NCBI RefSeq assembly: GCF_000349325.1
Contig: NC_020504.1
Location: 6,606,053-6,670,052, forward strand
Origin: Streptomyces davaonensis JCM 4913
GTDB lineage: Bacteria; Actinomycetota; Actinomycetes; Streptomycetales; Streptomycetaceae
Direction: 5' to 3'
DNA: 64,000 nucleotides
This document shows, in pieces, positions 7,638 through 16,600 of the stretch (positions are counted from its first letter, which is position 1; each line of letters starts with the position of its first letter). The position numbers and the translations under genes are program-made. The notes beneath the pieces were generated by a model. The model was not told where the DNA came from. It did no database searches and saw nothing but the letters and a program-made list of their open reading frames with translations.

Positions 7638-10600
7638 GCTGCTCCTCCCCTTCCGGCTCCCGCACACTCACCAGCGCCGCGAACAACCCGATCAGCGCCA
7701 GCAGTTGGGCCGTATGCCCGAAGGCTCCGGACGATTCGCGGATCGGCTCGCCGGCGCCCACCGCCGCCACCGCACCCGCTGCCGCGAGTGCCACGAGGGC
7801 GAGCGGTACCAGGAGTTCATGCCGCCGCCGGGCCAGTAGCGCCAGGGCCGGGACCAGGAGCGCGAACCAGCCCGCGATCACGGCCGCGACCAGCGTCAGC
7901 GCCACCGTGCCGAGCCACAGGCCCGGCAGCGGCGGTACCGGCTGCGGCTCGTCCGGGTTGGGTTCGCGGCGGCGCCACAGGCCCAGGCCCACCAGGGCCG
8001 CGAGTGCCACACCGCTGCCGATCAGCCCGGCCTCGTACGTCACCGAGGGCTCGTACGACAGCTTCACCGTGCCGCCCTCCCCGGCCGGGATCCGCCAGCC
8101 CTGCTGCCAGCCGTCGAGGCGGACCGGGGTCAGCTCCTTGCCGTTCAGTTCGGCCCGCCAGCCGTCGTTGAAGTTCTCGTAGGTGGTCAGGTACGAAGCC
8201 GCGCCCGAGGCGACCGTCAGTTCGCGGCGGTCGCCCAGCCAGTCCTCCACACCCAACTCGCGACCCGCTGCGGGGGATTCGGAGACCGTGCCGCGGGTCA
8301 GCGTCACCGCCGAGACCGTGAGCGGACCGGCGTCCCCGGCCTCGACCCGGTGCGTCCCGGACGAGAGGTCGAGACCCGTCTCCGGGCACAGGGCCACATC
8401 CATCGGACGGCGTTCCATCAGGTCCCGTACGGTGCCCGTCACGCTCGTCTCGTACAGCTCGCCGTCGATCGCCAGCACCGGACCCTTGCCGCAGGGAAGG
8501 GAGAAGGACCGGGTGCCCTCCGGCTTCGGGGTGCGGTAGCGGTCGAGTGCCGGGATGTAGGCCTCCGTCAGGCCCACCGGGAGCTGCATGTCCTCGTCGG
8601 CGAACGGGTTGTACAGGGTCAGCGGGGCCGTCTCGGTGATCGTGATGTCGAGGCGGTCCGTGGTGATCGGCGGGAAGCGGACGTTGCCGTTCTCGTCGAC
8701 GCCCGCGATGACCGCACCGTCCGGGGAGCTGATGTGCACCTCGGAGGGGCGGGACGACAGGCCGCCGGCCGACGGAAGGACGATCTCCCCTATCGGCTGC
8801 TTGCCCTCCCAGCTCAAGTGGATGGTGGGCCGGTCGCCCGCGATCCACGCCGTGGTCAGGTCGCCGTCGGTGAGGTTGCGGGCGGCCAGGCCCGCGCCCA
8901 GCCGCGCCGTGGAGTCCGCGGTCGCCACGATCCGGTCCTGCTGCTCCGGCGCCACCTCGTACAGCAGCCGGTCCAGCGCCTCACCCGGCACCGGCACCGC
9001 GCTCGCCGCGATCTCGTACGTCCCCGAGGTGCCCGTGGTGAAGCTCCGGTGCAGCCCCGCCTCGGTGCCCGTCGCGGACAGACCGGTCGGGTCGGCCGGG
9101 CGGGACAGGGAGATGATCTCGGCGGCGGCCGAGGAGTCCTCGGCGTCCGTGGGCAGCCGCAGCATCCGGGTCACCTGGACGTCCGGCAGGGCGATCTCGG
9201 AGAAGCCCGCGCCGGTCAGCCCCGCACGCCGCTCCACCGAGTCGACGATCGTCAGCTTCATCCAGTCCGTCGCGCCCGCAGGCGCCCTGATGCTCTGCGT
9301 CCGGCCGTTGGGCTCCAACCAGCTGGTCCTGGTGCCCTGTTCGGTCTCCACCCGCACCCGTGTCGGCGCCGACCGCACGCCCTCCTGCGGCAGCGGCGTC
9401 ACCTTGAAGGAGCCGGGCATGTCGTAGGAGTCGGTGAACCCGATCCGCAGCCACTCCCCGTCCGGCGAGCCCAGGGACCCCTCGGTCCAGGCGGTGTCCG
9501 GGTTGCCGTCGAAGGCGTTCACCGGGTCGTACTGCGGCAGATGGAACAGCCAGCTGCCGTAGGAGGAGGCCGACACCGAGCGGGCGCCGCGCAGTTGGGC
9601 CACCGTCTGATGGTCCAGGCCCTTGGCCGGCAGGATCTGGTGCGGTTTCTCGCCCGCGTCCTGGGTGGCGTCCGGCGCGTTGCGCTCGTCGCTGGTGTAC
9701 GTGTACGAGGTGTTGGCGTTGACCAGCCCGAACCGGGTGTCCGCGCGGCGCAGTCCGTCGCCGACCACCTGCACCGGCGGCGAGCCGAGCCCCGGATGGT
9801 TGTCACCGCTCAACACGCTCGCCCGGCCGCGCAGTTGATCCGCGACCGGCAGCAGCGACTCGGGTCCGCCGGAGACCGCGGCGGTGTCGGCGACCGGGCT
9901 CAGCCCCGCCTGCCTCGGCCGCGGCGTGTCCACGGGCGGCTGGTAGATCTCCACCGGCCGCTGCCTCGGGTACAGGCCCTCCACCTGGAGCGGGGTGCCG
10001 GGGGCGATCACACCGCCGGTCGTCACTGCCCCGTAGCCCTTCACCCGCTCATAGCCGGACTGTTCGAGCGTCCGCTTGACGATGGTGGTCGGCACATTGC
10101 CGACCTGGTCGGGGTCGAGGTCGTTGCGGACGACGACGTAATACACGCCCGCCCGGCTCAAGTAGTCCGCCAGCCCCGGGACTTCGGCGCCACTGACCAA
10201 TGCCTGCTGTACGGCGTCCATGGCGCGCCGGTTGCCGGGGGTGCCGAAGGGCACGTAGTCGCGCTGGGCCCAGCGGGAGCCGGCGGCCACGTCGAGCGGC
10301 TGGTCGATGGGGGAGCCCCAGGTGTAGATGCCGTGCGCGGTCGCCGGGACGACGAGGGCACGGGCGTCGGGGGAGAACTCCTCCATCCAGTCCGCCGTGG
10401 CCTCCCAGTAGTCGGGGATCTTCTCGAACGAACCCGGGTTCAGGATCGAGCCGTTGAGGTACGGCCACATCAGGCCCGGCAGCACCAGCACGGCCGCGAT
10501 CAGCGGCGCGAACCGGCGGCCCGGCACCGGACGGGCGCCGCGGGCCTGGGACGCCACGCCGACCAGATGGGCCAGACCCAGGACGAGTGCGAGGGCGAGG

Positions 10601-11745
10601 CCCGTCTGGAACTTGTAGATGTTGCGGAAGGGGACGAGTCCGCCGTCCAGCCAGTCCTGCACCACCCCGTGGAAGGGGGCGCCGAACGCGCCGCCGTACC
10701 CGGCGAGCAGGACCAGTGCCGTGGTGAGCACGGTCAGCACCAGCCACCGCCGCTCGGGCATGTCGCGGCGCGCCAGGCCCGCGAGCCCCAGACCGGCGGC
10801 GAGCGTCGAGCAGACGATCACCACGACCGAGGAGGCGACCGCCCAGCCGGCGGGCAGCCAGGCCTCACCGAAGTGCAGATAGGCCACCCAGTTGCCGCCA
10901 CCGCGCAGCGCCTCCGTGGCCGCCATGGCCTCGGTGGTGGTCTGCGAACTCTCCACGTAGGGAAGGAAGTTCTCGCCGTAGACGCCGAGCAGCAGCAGCG
11001 GGATCCACCACCACGCGGTCGCCAGGATCACTCCGGGCACCCACCAGGCGATCAGCTTGCGCCGCCGCGGCCCCGGTGGGCGGGAGAGCAGATACAGCCC
11101 GACCGGGAGCAGCGAGGCCAGCGTCGAGGCCGCGTTGACGCCACCCATGAACGGGATGATGAGAGCGGAGCGGATCGCGGCGACCCGGGCGCTGTAGCGC
11201 TCGTCGACCAGCGGCAGCAGCACCCACGGCAGCACGGCGCCGGGCAGCGCGGCCGCCGAGGTGGAGCCGACGACGACGGTGAACACCGGCCACAGCGCGT
11301 ACACCACGGCGGCGAGCAGCCGGGAGGTGCCGCTGCCCACGCGCAGCCTTTCGGCCAGCCGCAGGGCGCCCCAGAAGGCGACGGACACGATCAGCGACAG
11401 CCACAGCCGCTCCGCCAGCCACACCGGCAGCCGTACGACATCGGCCAGCCAGTAGAACGGCAGCATCGGCCAGAGATAGCCGGCGTACTGGTCGGAGATA
11501 CCGCCGAAGCCGCCCTGGTCCTGCCAGAGCTGGCCCAGGTCGGCCAGGAACCGCCCGGGGTCGACGGTCACCCCGAGTTTGGTGTCGAAGGTCTGCCGCC
11601 CCGGGTGCACCACGAGGAGGAGCACGAACACCACGGCCCAGAACCCCAGCAGCCAGCGCCGCGACCGCGGTCCCTCAGGGGGGCCCGCCATGGTCGCGGT
11701 GGTGGGGACGGCTGCCGGGGGAGGAGCCTGGATCGTGCTCGTCAT
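7612..11745 (-). CDS. AftD-like alpha-(1->3)-arabinofuranosyltransferase family protein (DUF3367)
   Basis: This very large membrane protein (1377 residues) has about 11 helices in residues 25-440, a long external region, and two to three helices in the last 120 residues (GLIGSGVALAALVGLGLW onwards). The N-terminal part (HPGRQTFDTKLGVTVDPGRFL, then LVPFRNIYKFQTGLALAL) resembles AftD/DUF3367 GT-C glycosyltransferases. The external part holds discoidin-like segments, for example NAFDGNPDTAWTEGS and LTDGDLTTAWIAGD. In mycobacteria AftD adds arabinofuranose to arabinogalactan and LAM from a decaprenyl donor. Streptomycetes lack those polymers, so the acceptor here is unknown. The start at 11745 is set by an ATGA overlap; 11754 is possible. 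Confidence 0.85.
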   Translation of the reverse strand: MTSTIQAPPPAAVPTTATMAGPPEGPRSRRWLLGFWAVVFVLLLVVHPGRQTFDTKLGVTVDPGRFLADLGQLWQDQGGFGGISDQYAGYLWPMLPFYWLADVVRLPVWLAERLWLSLIVSVAFWGALRLAERLRVGSGTSRLLAAVVYALWPVFTVVVGSTSAAALPGAVLPWVLLPLVDERYSARVAAIRSALIIPFMGGVNAASTLASLLPVGLYLLSRPPGPRRRKLIAWWVPGVILATAWWWIPLLLLGVYGENFLPYVESSQTTTEAMAATEALRGGGNWVAYLHFGEAWLPAGWAVASSVVVIVCSTLAAGLGLAGLARRDMPERRWLVLTVLTTALVLLAGYGGAFGAPFHGVVQDWLDGGLVPFRNIYKFQTGLALALVLGLAHLVGVASQARGARPVPGRRFAPLIAAVLVLPGLMWPYLNGSILNPGSFEKIPDYWEATADWMEEFSPDARALVVPATAHGIYTWGSPIDQPLDVAAGSRWAQRDYVPFGTPGNRRAMDAVQQALVSGAEVPGLADYLSRAGVYYVVVRNDLDPDQVGNVPTTIVKRTLEQSGYERVKGYGAVTTGGVIAPGTPLQVEGLYPRQRPVEIYQPPVDTPRPRQAGLSPVADTAAVSGGPESLLPVADQLRGRASVLSGDNHPGLGSPPVQVVGDGLRRADTRFGLVNANTSYTYTSDERNAPDATQDAGEKPHQILPAKGLDHQTVAQLRGARSVSASSYGSWLFHLPQYDPVNAFDGNPDTAWTEGSLGSPDGEWLRIGFTDSYDMPGSFKVTPLPQEGVRSAPTRVRVETEQGTRTSWLEPNGRTQSIRAPAGATDWMKLTIVDSVERRAGLTGAGFSEIALPDVQVTRMLRLPTDAEDSSAAAEIISLSRPADPTGLSATGTEAGLHRSFTTGTSGTYEIAASAVPVPGEALDRLLYEVAPEQQDRIVATADSTARLGAGLAARNLTDGDLTTAWIAGDRPTIHLSWEGKQPIGEIVLPSAGGLSSRPSEVHISSPDGAVIAGVDENGNVRFPPITTDRLDITITETAPLTLYNPFADEDMQLPVGLTEAYIPALDRYRTPKPEGTRSFSLPCGKGPVLAIDGELYETSVTGTVRDLMERRPMDVALCPETGLDLSSGTHRVEAGDAGPLTVSAVTLTRGTVSESPAAGRELGVEDWLGDRRELTVASGAASYLTTYENFNDGWRAELNGKELTPVRLDGWQQGWRIPAGEGGTVKLSYEPSVTYEAGLIGSGVALAALVGLGLWRRREPNPDEPQPVPPLPGLWLGTVALTLVAAVIAGWFALLVPALALLARRRHELLVPLALVALAAAGAVAAVGAGEPIRESSGAFGHTAQLLALIGLFAALVSVREPEGEEQHDGAATQT

Positions 11746-12521
11746 GGGGGACACCGCCGGAGAATGAGGAGGAGATTCCAGGTGGCGACCTCACGGATGC
11801 CGGGCGCCTTGACGACCGTCTCCGCGAGGAAGGGCCAGTAGCGGGAGCGCGCCGAGACGACCGTGACGTCGTCGCGGGCGCGGACCTGCCGCAAGGTGGG
11901 CCCGATGTGCACGGCGAACAGGTTCTCGCCGAGGGTGTGCTTGGCGGGCCTTCCGGTACGGCGCCGGTAGCGGGCACGGGCCCGCTCGGCACCCAGGTAG
12001 TGCCAGGGGGCCCATTCGTGCCCGCCCCACGGCGACAGCCAGTTGGTGAACGACACATAGATCAGCCCGCCGGGCCGGGTCACCCGGACCAGCTCACTGA
12101 GAAAGGTCTGCGGATCGGCCACGTGCTCCAGCACATTGGAGGAGAACGTGACATCGGCGACCCCGTCGGACAGGGGCAGCAGATACCCGTCGGCAACGAC
12201 ACTGCCCTCGGGCGGCTTGGTCCCGAGCTCACCGAGATCGGGTTCGAAGAGATACGCATGCGCCCCGCGCCGCCGAAACTCCTCGGTGAAGTAGCCACTT
12301 CCGCCACCGACGTCGACGACGGTACGGCCGGAGACTTTCCCGTCGTAGGCCTCGACTTGATCGACAGCGTCACGGGCGAGAAGGGAGTAGCAGGACTCAG
12401 GGTCGTCCTGCTCCTTCATAAAGGCCCGGAAAAGTACCAGTGACCTGCGAAACGAGGGGTCACTGTCGTAGGGGCGCGGGGAACTGCGCGAAGAACCACG
12501 ACGGCGCCGCACCCGGCTCAC
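11742..12521 (-). CDS. Class I SAM methyltransferase
   Basis: The 259-residue protein has motif I VVDVGGGSGYFTEEFRRRG, acidic strand LFEPDLGELG, then VTFSSNVLEHVADPQTFLSELVRVTRPGG. I place the start at GTG 12521, which overlaps the stop of the glycosyltransferase gene (GTGA); a TTG three codons earlier is possible. The first 15-20 residues are encoded by an interspersed repeat (12470-12520), so the native start may have been displaced. The conserved part begins about SLVLFRAFMKEQDDPE. It is likely a glycan or lipid methyltransferase working with the adjacent GT4. Confidence 0.85.
   Translation of the reverse strand: MSRVRRRRGSSRSSPRPYDSDPSFRRSLVLFRAFMKEQDDPESCYSLLARDAVDQVEAYDGKVSGRTVVDVGGGSGYFTEEFRRRGAHAYLFEPDLGELGTKPPEGSVVADGYLLPLSDGVADVTFSSNVLEHVADPQTFLSELVRVTRPGGLIYVSFTNWLSPWGGHEWAPWHYLGAERARARYRRRTGRPAKHTLGENLFAVHIGPTLRQVRARDDVTVVSARSRYWPFLAETVVKAPGIREVATWNLLLILRRCPP
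12470..12520 (+). repeat. Interspersed intergenic repeat, copy A
   Basis: The sequence AGGGGCGCGGGGAACTGCGC begins at 12470 and is followed by a degenerate tail rich in CCACGACGG and GCACCCGG. The same core recurs at 43941-43983. I recall this GGGGCGCGGGGAACTG element as a common short dispersed repeat in Streptomyces intergenic DNA. Here it lies inside the 5' end of the methyltransferase reading frame. Confidence 0.6.
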
Positions 12522-13669
12522 GAAGACCAACCTCGCACCGCCTCAGCCGCGACGGCCCGGAACTGCTTCACCGTGCGATCCCAGCGATACCCCGCCGCAT
12601 GATCCCGCGCCGCCTTCCCCATCAGCTCCCGCCGATGCCCGGAAAGCGCAAGCGTGCACCACGCCGCAGCGAACGAGGACTCACCGGAAGCAAGCACCCC
12701 GGTCTCCCCGTCGATCACGGAATCCCGAAGCCCCGGCACATCAAAGGCAATCGCCGGAGTCTCCCGAGCTGCGGCCTCGGTCACCACGAGCCCCCACCCT
12801 TCAACAGCGGAGGGATGCAGCAACAGCCACGCCGCACACAGCAGCCGATGCTTCTCGGCCTCACTCACATGCCCGGTGAACTCCACACCAGGACCGGCGA
12901 GTTGTTCGAGCCGGGCTCGCTCGGGACCGTCCCCCACGATGAGGAGCCGGCCGCCGGTGACCGGCCGCACCCGCTCCCACAGCCGTAGCAACAGCTCGAT
13001 CCGTTTGTATTCGACGAGTCGCCCCACCGCCACGAACAGCGGCTCGGCGGACCGGTCCGCGCGCGGACCCGGCTCCTCCACACCGTTGTGGACGACGCGT
13101 ATTCGTTCCCGCTCGACGCCGAGCGCGCGCAGCGCATGCGCCGTGGACGGGGAGACGGCGACCAACAGGCTCCGCTGTTGCACTCCGGTCAGTGCCCAGT
13201 GCTCAAGTCTTCGTCCGATGCGGGCAGCCGGGGCCAAGGGGCCCCCGAACCGCATCTTCCACAGATCGGTGTGTACATGGTTCACCAGGCACAGCGTGGG
13301 ACCGCGGTGCCACAGGGGTGCCAGATACGGCATCCCGTTGCAGACCTCGACCAGCAGATCGGTCTCCCCGACCTGGCGGGCGAAGGCGGACCGGGCTCGG
13401 AGATAGTGGCCGTAGGCGCCGCCCGCGGACACGACCCGGTAGTCGCGGTAGGCCGCGGGCCCGCCGCAGAGAAGGGTGACCTGGTGGCCGAGGTGGGTCA
13501 GCCCGTCGGCCAGACGGTCCACGAGCAGTTCGGACCCGCCGGCGGCCTGGTTCCCCAGGTCGCGGTGGGCGAGGAAAACGATTCGGCGCGGTTGTGGGGG
13601 GAGCGCCGGGGGCTGCTGGGCCACCGTGGGGACCGGGGTTCGCAGCGGGGACGGCACGTGCTGGGGCAT
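12518..13669 (-). CDS. Glycosyltransferase family 4
   Basis: The 383-residue GT-B enzyme starts MPQHVPSPLRTPVPTVAQQP. The N-terminal Rossmann domain begins RIVFLAHRDLGNQAAGGSELLVDRLADGL. The donor-binding domain has FVAVGRLVEYKRIELLLRLW, LLIVGDGPERARLEQL and the E-x7-E motif in HPSAVEGWGLVVTEAAA. It would transfer a sugar from a nucleotide donor to a surface-glycan precursor. ATG 13669 follows TTGGAGCGCAC. Sixty-two more codons could be read upstream to a GTG at 13855, but their third positions are not GC-biased, so they are left out. It is the first gene of the leftward glycan run. Confidence 0.9.
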   Translation of the reverse strand: MPQHVPSPLRTPVPTVAQQPPALPPQPRRIVFLAHRDLGNQAAGGSELLVDRLADGLTHLGHQVTLLCGGPAAYRDYRVVSAGGAYGHYLRARSAFARQVGETDLLVEVCNGMPYLAPLWHRGPTLCLVNHVHTDLWKMRFGGPLAPAARIGRRLEHWALTGVQQRSLLVAVSPSTAHALRALGVERERIRVVHNGVEEPGPRADRSAEPLFVAVGRLVEYKRIELLLRLWERVRPVTGGRLLIVGDGPERARLEQLAGPGVEFTGHVSEAEKHRLLCAAWLLLHPSAVEGWGLVVTEAAARETPAIAFDVPGLRDSVIDGETGVLASGESSFAAAWCTLALSGHRRELMGKAARDHAAGYRWDRTVKQFRAVAAEAVRGWSS

Positions 13670-13895
13670 GTGCGCTCCAACATGTCTCGGGGTGCGGGAA
13701 CTCAGCGTGGGGGAAGAGTGCGCCGATTGATTACGGCTGTCACGGGATGAGGGTTTCTGTGGGGGAACCGGGAGCTTCCTGCGTGCGGACTGTGGACGGG
13801 TTGTGCTCGGGTGGGGTGGACAGTTTTCGCCGAGCCGTTCGCTACGGCTACTCACCTGGATGACAATTTTCGGCTTTGTTAGAGCTGACGTAATG
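13670..13895. other. Non-coding leader between GT4 and DUF3068 genes
   Basis: These 226 bp separate two leftward genes. They include the Shine-Dalgarno of the GT4 gene and an upstream stretch readable in the GT4 frame whose codon third positions look non-coding. A short dyad, TGAC-GTAAT-GTCA, lies at 13886-13898 over the stop codon of the DUF3068 gene. I see no convincing -35/-10 pair. The promoter of the glycan run should be here. Confidence 0.4.
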
Positions 13896-14873
13896 TCACA
13901 TCGTGAGAGAAGGCTGGGGCAACTCGGATGAACCGGGACGCTGCCTCCCGCGTACCACCAAAACGATCCCGGTCACTACCAGGACGAAACCGATCACACC
14001 CGCCCCGATGGGCAACGTCCGTCCCACCAGTCGCAGCTGTCCGCTGTCCTGCTCCGCCTGGTCCACCGCTTCCTTCTGCGTTGCGGTGGTGAACGCAATC
14101 TTCCGGCTGTCCAGCAGGACCGCCGCGTCCTTGTCGGCGCCGGGCGCGCGCAGGGTGCGGCGCGGCCCGGTCTGTGCGTACAGCACCCGGCCCGTGGCCT
14201 GGTCGACCACCAGCTCGAGGCCGTGGTTGGCGTACCACTCCTCGGCCAGCACCTGCGGGGTGTCCTCAAGGCCGACGAGCCGCCCCGGCACCAGTCGGGT
14301 TCCGGTCTTCGTGGCCGGCACGGTCGCGGTGAACCGGTAGCCGGTGTACCCCTGGATCTTCTTGGTGTCCTGGTAACGCATTGTGATCACCCCGCGGAGG
14401 GTGTTGTCCCACCAGCGGTAGTCCCGCTTCTGCACATCGAAGGGAAACTTCAGATAGGCCTCGCCCTCGATGTAGGGCTTCTCCTCGCAGCAGTGCACCG
14501 GCCTGGTGCTCTCCCGGTCCATCACCCAGCGGTGCGGGACGTAGTCCAGCGCGTCGTGCGGATCTTCGGCGGGCAGCGACTTGTCGGTGTCGACCGTCGT
14601 GATCACATCCCAGACGGCGTTCCCGCTGTCCTCACTCTCCGCGACATTTCCGCGCACTCGCTGAGTGACGGTGATCGTCTGATCGGGCACGGTCGCGATC
14701 TTGTCGGTGTCGAAGACACTGCCCGTGCCCTTGTAGACGGCGGTGGTGTCGATGTCGATCGGGTTCACGGCGGCCCGTGGCTCCACATACCAGGCGAGCA
14801 TCGGCGCCAGGACCAGCAGGAACGTGCCGAAACCCAGCACGATCAGCGAAAACGGTGAGGCTGTACGGCGCAT
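13896..14873 (-). CDS. DUF3068 (PorA-like) membrane protein
   Basis: The 325-residue protein has an N-terminal helix (SPFSLIVLGFGTFLLVLAPMLAWYV), a large extracytoplasmic domain, and a C-terminal helix (GAGVIGFVLVVTGIVLVVRGR). Features of DUF3068 are TAVYKGTGSVFDTDK, DYVPHRWVMDRES, YLKFPFDVQKRDYRWWD and YTGYRFTATVP. It should be anchored at both ends with the domain outside. The molecular role is unknown; in corynebacteria related proteins are called PorA-like. ATG 14873 is preceded by GGAG. A strong promoter is found at 14994-15022. Confidence 0.85.
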   Translation of the reverse strand: MRRTASPFSLIVLGFGTFLLVLAPMLAWYVEPRAAVNPIDIDTTAVYKGTGSVFDTDKIATVPDQTITVTQRVRGNVAESEDSGNAVWDVITTVDTDKSLPAEDPHDALDYVPHRWVMDRESTRPVHCCEEKPYIEGEAYLKFPFDVQKRDYRWWDNTLRGVITMRYQDTKKIQGYTGYRFTATVPATKTGTRLVPGRLVGLEDTPQVLAEEWYANHGLELVVDQATGRVLYAQTGPRRTLRAPGADKDAAVLLDSRKIAFTTATQKEAVDQAEQDSGQLRLVGRTLPIGAGVIGFVLVVTGIVLVVRGRQRPGSSELPQPSLTM

Positions 14874-14993
14874 CCGGGCACTCCAGAGGCTCGGGACGAC
14901 GCGACGTGGGGGGCGGCCGCGCCGAGGGGAAAGGTGCGCGTGCGGAGAGGGGGTGCGGCACGGTTCGGCGCACGGCACCCGTATGGGCCGGGA

Positions 14994-15022
14994 ACCATAG
15001 GCACCCCTTGACGTGCTGTCAA
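14994..15022 (-). promoter_or_regulatory. Housekeeping-type promoter for the DUF3068 gene
   Basis: Read leftward, TTGACA (15022-15017) and TATGGT (14999-14994) are separated by 17 bp. This is close to the consensus for the main vegetative sigma factor HrdB. The -35 lies in a small dyad (TGTCAA at 15017-15022, TTGACA at 15030-15035, 7 bp apart), so the second half could serve as the -35 of the divergent DUF2613 gene, although no good -10 follows it. Confidence 0.65.
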
Positions 15023-15125
15023 TGTCATGTTGACACTGGGGCTGCGACAGGCAGGGACGGACAGCCCGGGTGGGGCTTGACCGCACAGCAGTTGTACCGA
15101 GGTGTACAGAGAGGCTGACCCTGCG

Positions 15126-15278
15126 ATGTCCAGACTGCTCGCCGCCGCGCTGACCGTCGCGCTCGCCGCCGCCCTGGCGGTCGGTGCCGCACTCGGCGTG
15201 GTCGCCCTGCTGGAGGCCACCCCCGACCAGCCGAACAACCCCTTGATCACCTACGAACAAGCCGGTCAGGGGAGCTGA
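15126..15278 (+). CDS. DUF2613 small membrane protein
   Basis: This 50-residue protein starts MSRLLAAALTVALAAALAVG and ends TPDQPNNPLITYEQAGQGS. It has one hydrophobic helix followed by a short polar tail, the layout of DUF2613, a short actinobacterial family of unknown function. An AGAGAGG lies 13-19 bp upstream. The PucR gene starts 4 bp after its stop, so the two are co-transcribed. A short inverted repeat, TGTAC-N6-GTACA (15093-15108), lies in the leader. Confidence 0.8.
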   Translation: MSRLLAAALTVALAAALAVGAALGVVALLEATPDQPNNPLITYEQAGQGS

Positions 15279-15281
15279 GTC

Positions 15282-16544
15282 GTGCCGCCTGCCGCCCGCA
15301 CCGACGTGACCCGCACCGACGCCGTCTCGGCCCACTCGGCCTGGCACGACGTCCCACGCCTCCAGGTGCGCCGGTTCGCGGCCATCGCCATGGCCGAGGC
15401 TCCGGCACTCGCCGAAGAGATCATGACCGAGATCCGACGCGAGTACCCCCACCTGCCCGTGGTCCTCGACGAGTCCGGCGAACCGATGGCCCTGGTCGGC
15501 ATCCGCCGCGCCATCGAGGTCTTCGTCCAGCACCTGGAGACCGCCGAGGGCCGCCCGAGGGTGCCTCCCGGGGTCTTCCAGGACTTCGGCCGCGGCGAGG
15601 GCTACAACGGCCGCAGCCTGGACTCCCTCCAGGCGATCTACCGCATGGGCGTACGGCTGGCCTGGCGCCGTTTCGCCGACATCGGCCAGCGCGTGGAGAT
15701 ACCGCCCCCCGCGATGTACGAACTGGTGGACGCGGGCTACGAATACCTGGACGGCCTGGTCGACCAGTCGGTACGCGGCTACGCCGAAGCGGCGGCCCGC
15801 CAGGCCGGGGAGCGACTGCGCCTCCAGAGCCGCCTGATGGAACTCCTCCTGGTCGAGCACCACCGGGGCGACCCGGCCGAGGCCCTCACCGAGCGGGCCG
15901 CCCGCATCGGCTGGCCACTGCCCGGAAAGGTCGCCGTCGGCGTCCTGCTGCGCCCGGCACGGGAGGCGGTGGCACCGGCGGTGGGCCAGGGCGTGCTCCT
16001 GGACCTCGAATACGAACAGCCCCGCATGGTCGTCCCCGACCCCGACGCGGCCGGCCGCTCGGAACTCCTGCACCGGGCCCTGACCGGCTGGTCCGGCGCG
16101 ATCGGCCCCCCGGTACCGCTCGCCGAGGCGGCGAAGTCACTGCGCTGGGCGGAGGCGGCGGTACGCCTGATGAACCGCGGCCTGCTCCCGACGGGCGAGG
16201 TCCTGTACTGCACCGAGCACACCGAGGCGCTGGTCCTCCTCCAACCGGAGGAACTGATCGACGACTTGGCCGTACGCTGCCTCGCCCCGCTGGCCCACTG
16301 CGGCCCCACCCACGGCCGCCGCCTCGCCGAGACCCTGCTGGCCTGGCTGGAAACGAGAGGCGGCGCCCCGGAGGTGGCGGCCCGGCTGGGCGTCCACCCC
16401 CAGACCGTCCGCTACCGCCTCCGCCAGATCCGCGAACTGTGGGGCGACGAGATCGACGACCCCGACCGCCGCTTCGAGCTGGAACTGGTGCTCAGGGCAC
16501 AGCGGTTGCGGGGCCGCCTGGGGATCTCGGGGAGCGGTCAGTAG
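15282..16544 (+). CDS. PucR-type transcriptional regulator
   Basis: The 420-residue protein starts with GTG at 15282. Residues 20-180 are a helical N-terminal region typical of the actinobacterial PucR/CdaR-like group (RLQVRRFAAIAMAEAPALAEEI, then YNGRSLDSLQAIYRMGVRLAWRRF). The C-terminal HTH_30 domain is RRLAETLLAWLETRGG followed by EVAARLGVHPQTVRYRLRQI. The DNA-binding helix is VHPQTVRYRLRQI. It probably binds as a dimer. Targets are unknown; paralogs often sit beside small membrane proteins and act in development. Confidence 0.85.
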   Translation: MPPAARTDVTRTDAVSAHSAWHDVPRLQVRRFAAIAMAEAPALAEEIMTEIRREYPHLPVVLDESGEPMALVGIRRAIEVFVQHLETAEGRPRVPPGVFQDFGRGEGYNGRSLDSLQAIYRMGVRLAWRRFADIGQRVEIPPPAMYELVDAGYEYLDGLVDQSVRGYAEAAARQAGERLRLQSRLMELLLVEHHRGDPAEALTERAARIGWPLPGKVAVGVLLRPAREAVAPAVGQGVLLDLEYEQPRMVVPDPDAAGRSELLHRALTGWSGAIGPPVPLAEAAKSLRWAEAAVRLMNRGLLPTGEVLYCTEHTEALVLLQPEELIDDLAVRCLAPLAHCGPTHGRRLAETLLAWLETRGGAPEVAARLGVHPQTVRYRLRQIRELWGDEIDDPDRRFELELVLRAQRLRGRLGISGSGQ

Positions 16545-16553
16545 CCGTACCGC

Positions 16554-16580
16554 CCCTTCGGATGGCGCGCGAAGGGTTTC
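16554..16580 (+). terminator. Rho-independent-like terminator after pucR
   Basis: CCCTTCG (16554-16560) and CGAAGGG (16570-16576) form a perfect 7-bp stem with a 9-nt loop, followed by TTTCC. It lies in the 56-bp convergent gap between the PucR gene and the next leftward gene and ends the rightward transcript. Confidence 0.55.
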
Positions 16581-16600
16581 CGTGTCGCTGTGCGGCGGCC

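Noticed and set aside
8350..11841. Long rightward open frame of over 1100 codons
   Set aside because: It is antisense to the AftD-like gene. It is His/Arg/Gly/Gln-rich with no domain, as expected of a shadow frame in high-GC DNA.
13670..13855. N-terminal extension of the GT4 gene
   Set aside because: Codon third positions are not GC-biased, and a good ribosome site precedes ATG 13669.
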